Of a stretch of DNA of 64,000 nucleotides, positions 62,613 through 64,000 are shown piece by piece. Position numbers and translations under genes: made by a program. Position 1 is the first letter of the stretch. Each line of letters begins with the position of its first letter. Origin of the DNA: Pseudomonas reidholzensis (GTDB taxonomy: Bacteria; Pseudomonadota; Gammaproteobacteria; Pseudomonadales; Pseudomonadaceae); the NCBI RefSeq assembly GCF_900536025.1, contig NZ_UNOZ01000002.1, positions 434,001 to 498,000 of the forward strand, in the 5' to 3' direction. The notes under the pieces were generated by a model. The model saw nothing but the letters and a program-made list of their open reading frames with translations. It was not told the DNA's origin and ran no database searches.

Positions 62613-63120
62613 CAATCTCTGTTCGCCACTCTGTGGATAAAGTGTTTGCGCATTGCTGTAGCCCAACAGGGTCAGGGCCTTCAGGGTTATGGTCAAAAAA
62701 CGATCAAGTTAAGCAACGGATTTTCATGGCTTTTTTATTTACAACCCGAGGCGGTCTGGTGAAGTTTCCCACAATCGCTGTTGGCGGGTCTGTGGATAAT
62801 CTGTTGGGCATCGTCTACAGGGCACGGCTGACAAGGCCTACAGTGGATTGATCAAAAACTGATCGAAACCTCTCGAAAGCTACCGGAGCCACTATAAATA
62901 AAGGCTTGTGAGGTTTATCCACAGCGATTTTTCTGCCCCTGCGGATGTTGCACACAAAGTCTGTTGGTGTCTCTGTGGACAAGATGTTCGGGCATCGCTG
63001 TAGGCCACAGTTCCAAAGGGTTGTAGGGTTTTGGTCAATATTTGTACAGGTGGGTGTCCGGGCTTTGCTGTTCCTCGGTTTGAGCGCTGTCCACATAACT
63101 GCTTCATATCCTGTGGATAA
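62613..63120. repeat. Degenerate repeats, each containing a DnaA box
   Basis: Three ~80-base copies (starting near 62613, 62772 and 62955) share CAATCGCTGTT, CTGTGGATAA, TGTTGGGCATCGCTGTAG and a final TGGTCAA-like end. A partial fourth is at ~63099-63120. DnaA boxes: TGTGGATAA 62632, 62791, 63112; TTATCCACA 62915; TGTGGACAA 62974. The 62.51-63.22 kb gap has no CDS. Confidence 0.75.
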
Positions 63121-63154
63121 ATAGAAAAAAGCCGGTTCTGTACCTAGTATTTTT

Positions 63155-63195
63155 GCCAGTTTTGACTGGCCGTCACGGTTGCTAGCGTGACTCGG
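63155..63195 (+). promoter_or_regulatory. Two consecutive inverted repeats ahead of the Rhs-core gene
   Basis: GCCAGT-TTTG-ACTGGC (63155-63170) and CCGTCACG-N8-CGTGACTCGG (63170-63195), ending 22 bases before the ATG. They are candidate operators or leader hairpins. Confidence 0.5.
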
Positions 63196-63217
63196 TATTT
63201 CCCCAAGGACACTAACT

Positions 63218-64000
63218 ATGAGTGCTACCTATCTGCTGGGCACCGACCGACAGCAATCGACCTTGTGTGGGAGTGGGTTTGCCGCGCGCGCCTATTCGCC
63301 TTATGGCGCGCCCTCTGCCACGGCAGGGCCTGCCCTGGGATATGCCGGACATCCTCCAGACCCGCTCACCGGGCACCATCACTTGGGCAATGGCTACCGT
63401 GCCTACAATCCGCATCTGCAGCGATTCAACGCGCCAGATCGCCTGAGCCCATTCGACAAGGGGGGGCTCAACAGCTATGCGTACTGCGTCGGTGATCCGA
63501 TTAACCGTCGCGACCCTAGCGGGCACGAACCTGAGTGGTTGTTACCTGCGCTGGCCGTGGCGACCAGCCTGTTCGGCATGTTCTCCTCCGGCCTGAAAAT
63601 ACGCTCGATGTACAAAGTGACGAAAACCTACAAGGCTCGCATCGAGGGCTTTACGCCTGCATCGGCCGAAGCCTCAGTGCCTTTGCCGCGCAAATTGGAT
63701 GCAGCGCTTGCGGGTGTGAGTTTTGTGGCGGGCACGGCCGGGCTGGTCTTGGGTGTCGCGCGAATCGCGAAACCGGGAGAGGAATGGCAATCGTGGGCGC
63801 TTTTTGGCCTGGGATTGTTATCGATGGGCCCTATGGCGATCGATGCTTGGCGATTGCGTGGCGCCAAGCCTTGGGAGCGATATCCCATCATAAGGGGGGA
63901 GCGCCATCAGACGATTCCTGCCTCCGCTCGAACCTCAAGCAACCCTCCGCCGGGAATCAACCTTGACCCTCGGGCCTCGGCGAAATCCATCAGGTCGCCA
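63218..64000 (+). CDS. Orphan Rhs-core protein with variable C-terminus (3' end outside window)
   Basis: ATG 63218, preceded by AAGGA, opens a frame that is still open at the window end (261 codons). Residues ~1-35 (YLLGTDRQQSTL, YSPYG) and ~40-105 (LGYAGHPPDPLTGHHHLGNGYRAYNPHLQRFNAPD, NSYAYCVGDPINRRDPSG) match the RHS-repeat-associated core that ends Rhs/YD-repeat toxins. There are no preceding YD repeats, so this is a short orphan form. The following ~150 residues contain two or three hydrophobic stretches (WLLPALAVATSLFG; ALAGVSFVAGTAGLVLGVARI; ALFGLGLLSMGPMAIDAW) with no recognised toxin domain. Residues CGSGFAAR look REP-derived. Confidence 0.85.
   Translation, partial: MSATYLLGTDRQQSTLCGSGFAARAYSPYGAPSATAGPALGYAGHPPDPLTGHHHLGNGYRAYNPHLQRFNAPDRLSPFDKGGLNSYAYCVGDPINRRDPSGHEPEWLLPALAVATSLFGMFSSGLKIRSMYKVTKTYKARIEGFTPASAEASVPLPRKLDAALAGVSFVAGTAGLVLGVARIAKPGEEWQSWALFGLGLLSMGPMAIDAWRLRGAKPWERYPIIRGERHQTIPASARTSSNPPPGINLDPRASAKSIRSP

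Overview
This window looks like chromosome of a fluorescent pseudomonad of the Pseudomonas putida group. The evidence is the high GC, the 35-bp class of REP palindromes typical of P. putida (TTCGCGGGTAAACCCGC type), the gene content (aguA, OprD-type porin, TonB receptors, GbdR/CdhR regulators) and tRNAs with encoded CCA. No phage, insertion sequence or CRISPR array was found. Functions below come from motifs and family knowledge; no database search was run.

Layout. 0-3.3 kb: the end of a three-domain aminotransferase and agmatine deiminase. 3.4-13.8 kb: an accessory and iron stretch with two siderophore-type TonB receptors, an OprD-family porin, a HicAB toxin-antitoxin pair, a two-component system divergent from the second receptor, and a small HTH/DUF2442 cassette. 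13.8-27.3 kb: tRNA-Thr, a small lipoprotein, a methyltransferase, a basic amino-acid ABC transporter, gabP with a sigma-54 promoter, three small conserved proteins, a HigB/HigA-like pair, tRNA-Phe and the operon asmA-mutY-yggX. 27.7-32.4 kb: an OFA-type MFS transporter and hisBHAF. 32.5-38.9 kb: the choline/betaine/carnitine uptake system cbcXWV, a serine dehydratase and the regulator gbdR. 39.0-48.1 kb: an iron-starvation sigma factor, anti-sigma factor, STN-type TonB receptor, M16 lipoprotein peptidase and YddA-type ABC exporter/importer. 49.1-53.6 kb: carnitine catabolism (cdhB, cdhA, cdhC, caiX, cdhR). 54.5-62.3 kb: dimethylglycine demethylation (dipeptidase-like protein, DUF5943 protein, dgcA, dgcB, ETF pair). 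62.3-64 kb: a divergent cold-shock protein, a repeat region rich in DnaA boxes, and an orphan Rhs-core gene running off the end.

How the parts work together. CaiX and CbcX are periplasmic binding proteins that can both feed the CbcWV permease. CdhA, CdhC and CdhB turn carnitine into glycine betaine; DgcAB with its dedicated ETF then takes dimethylglycine onward, and serine dehydratase can drain the serine made from the resulting glycine. GbdR and CdhR are the expected activators. The step from betaine to dimethylglycine (gbcAB) is not in the window.

The most interesting block is 39.0-48.1 kb. It combines the gene set of the protease-associated import systems (Pectobacterium FusA/FusC/FusD, E. 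coli yddA-yddB-pqqL) with a complete cell-surface signalling circuit (ECF sigma, FecR-like anti-sigma, STN domain on the receptor) and a Fur-box-like site. This suggests a substrate-sensing system for importing an iron-bearing protein or peptide. A second unexpected feature is a dense cluster of DnaA boxes at 60.7-63.1 kb, several of them inside coding sequence and spelled with rare codons.
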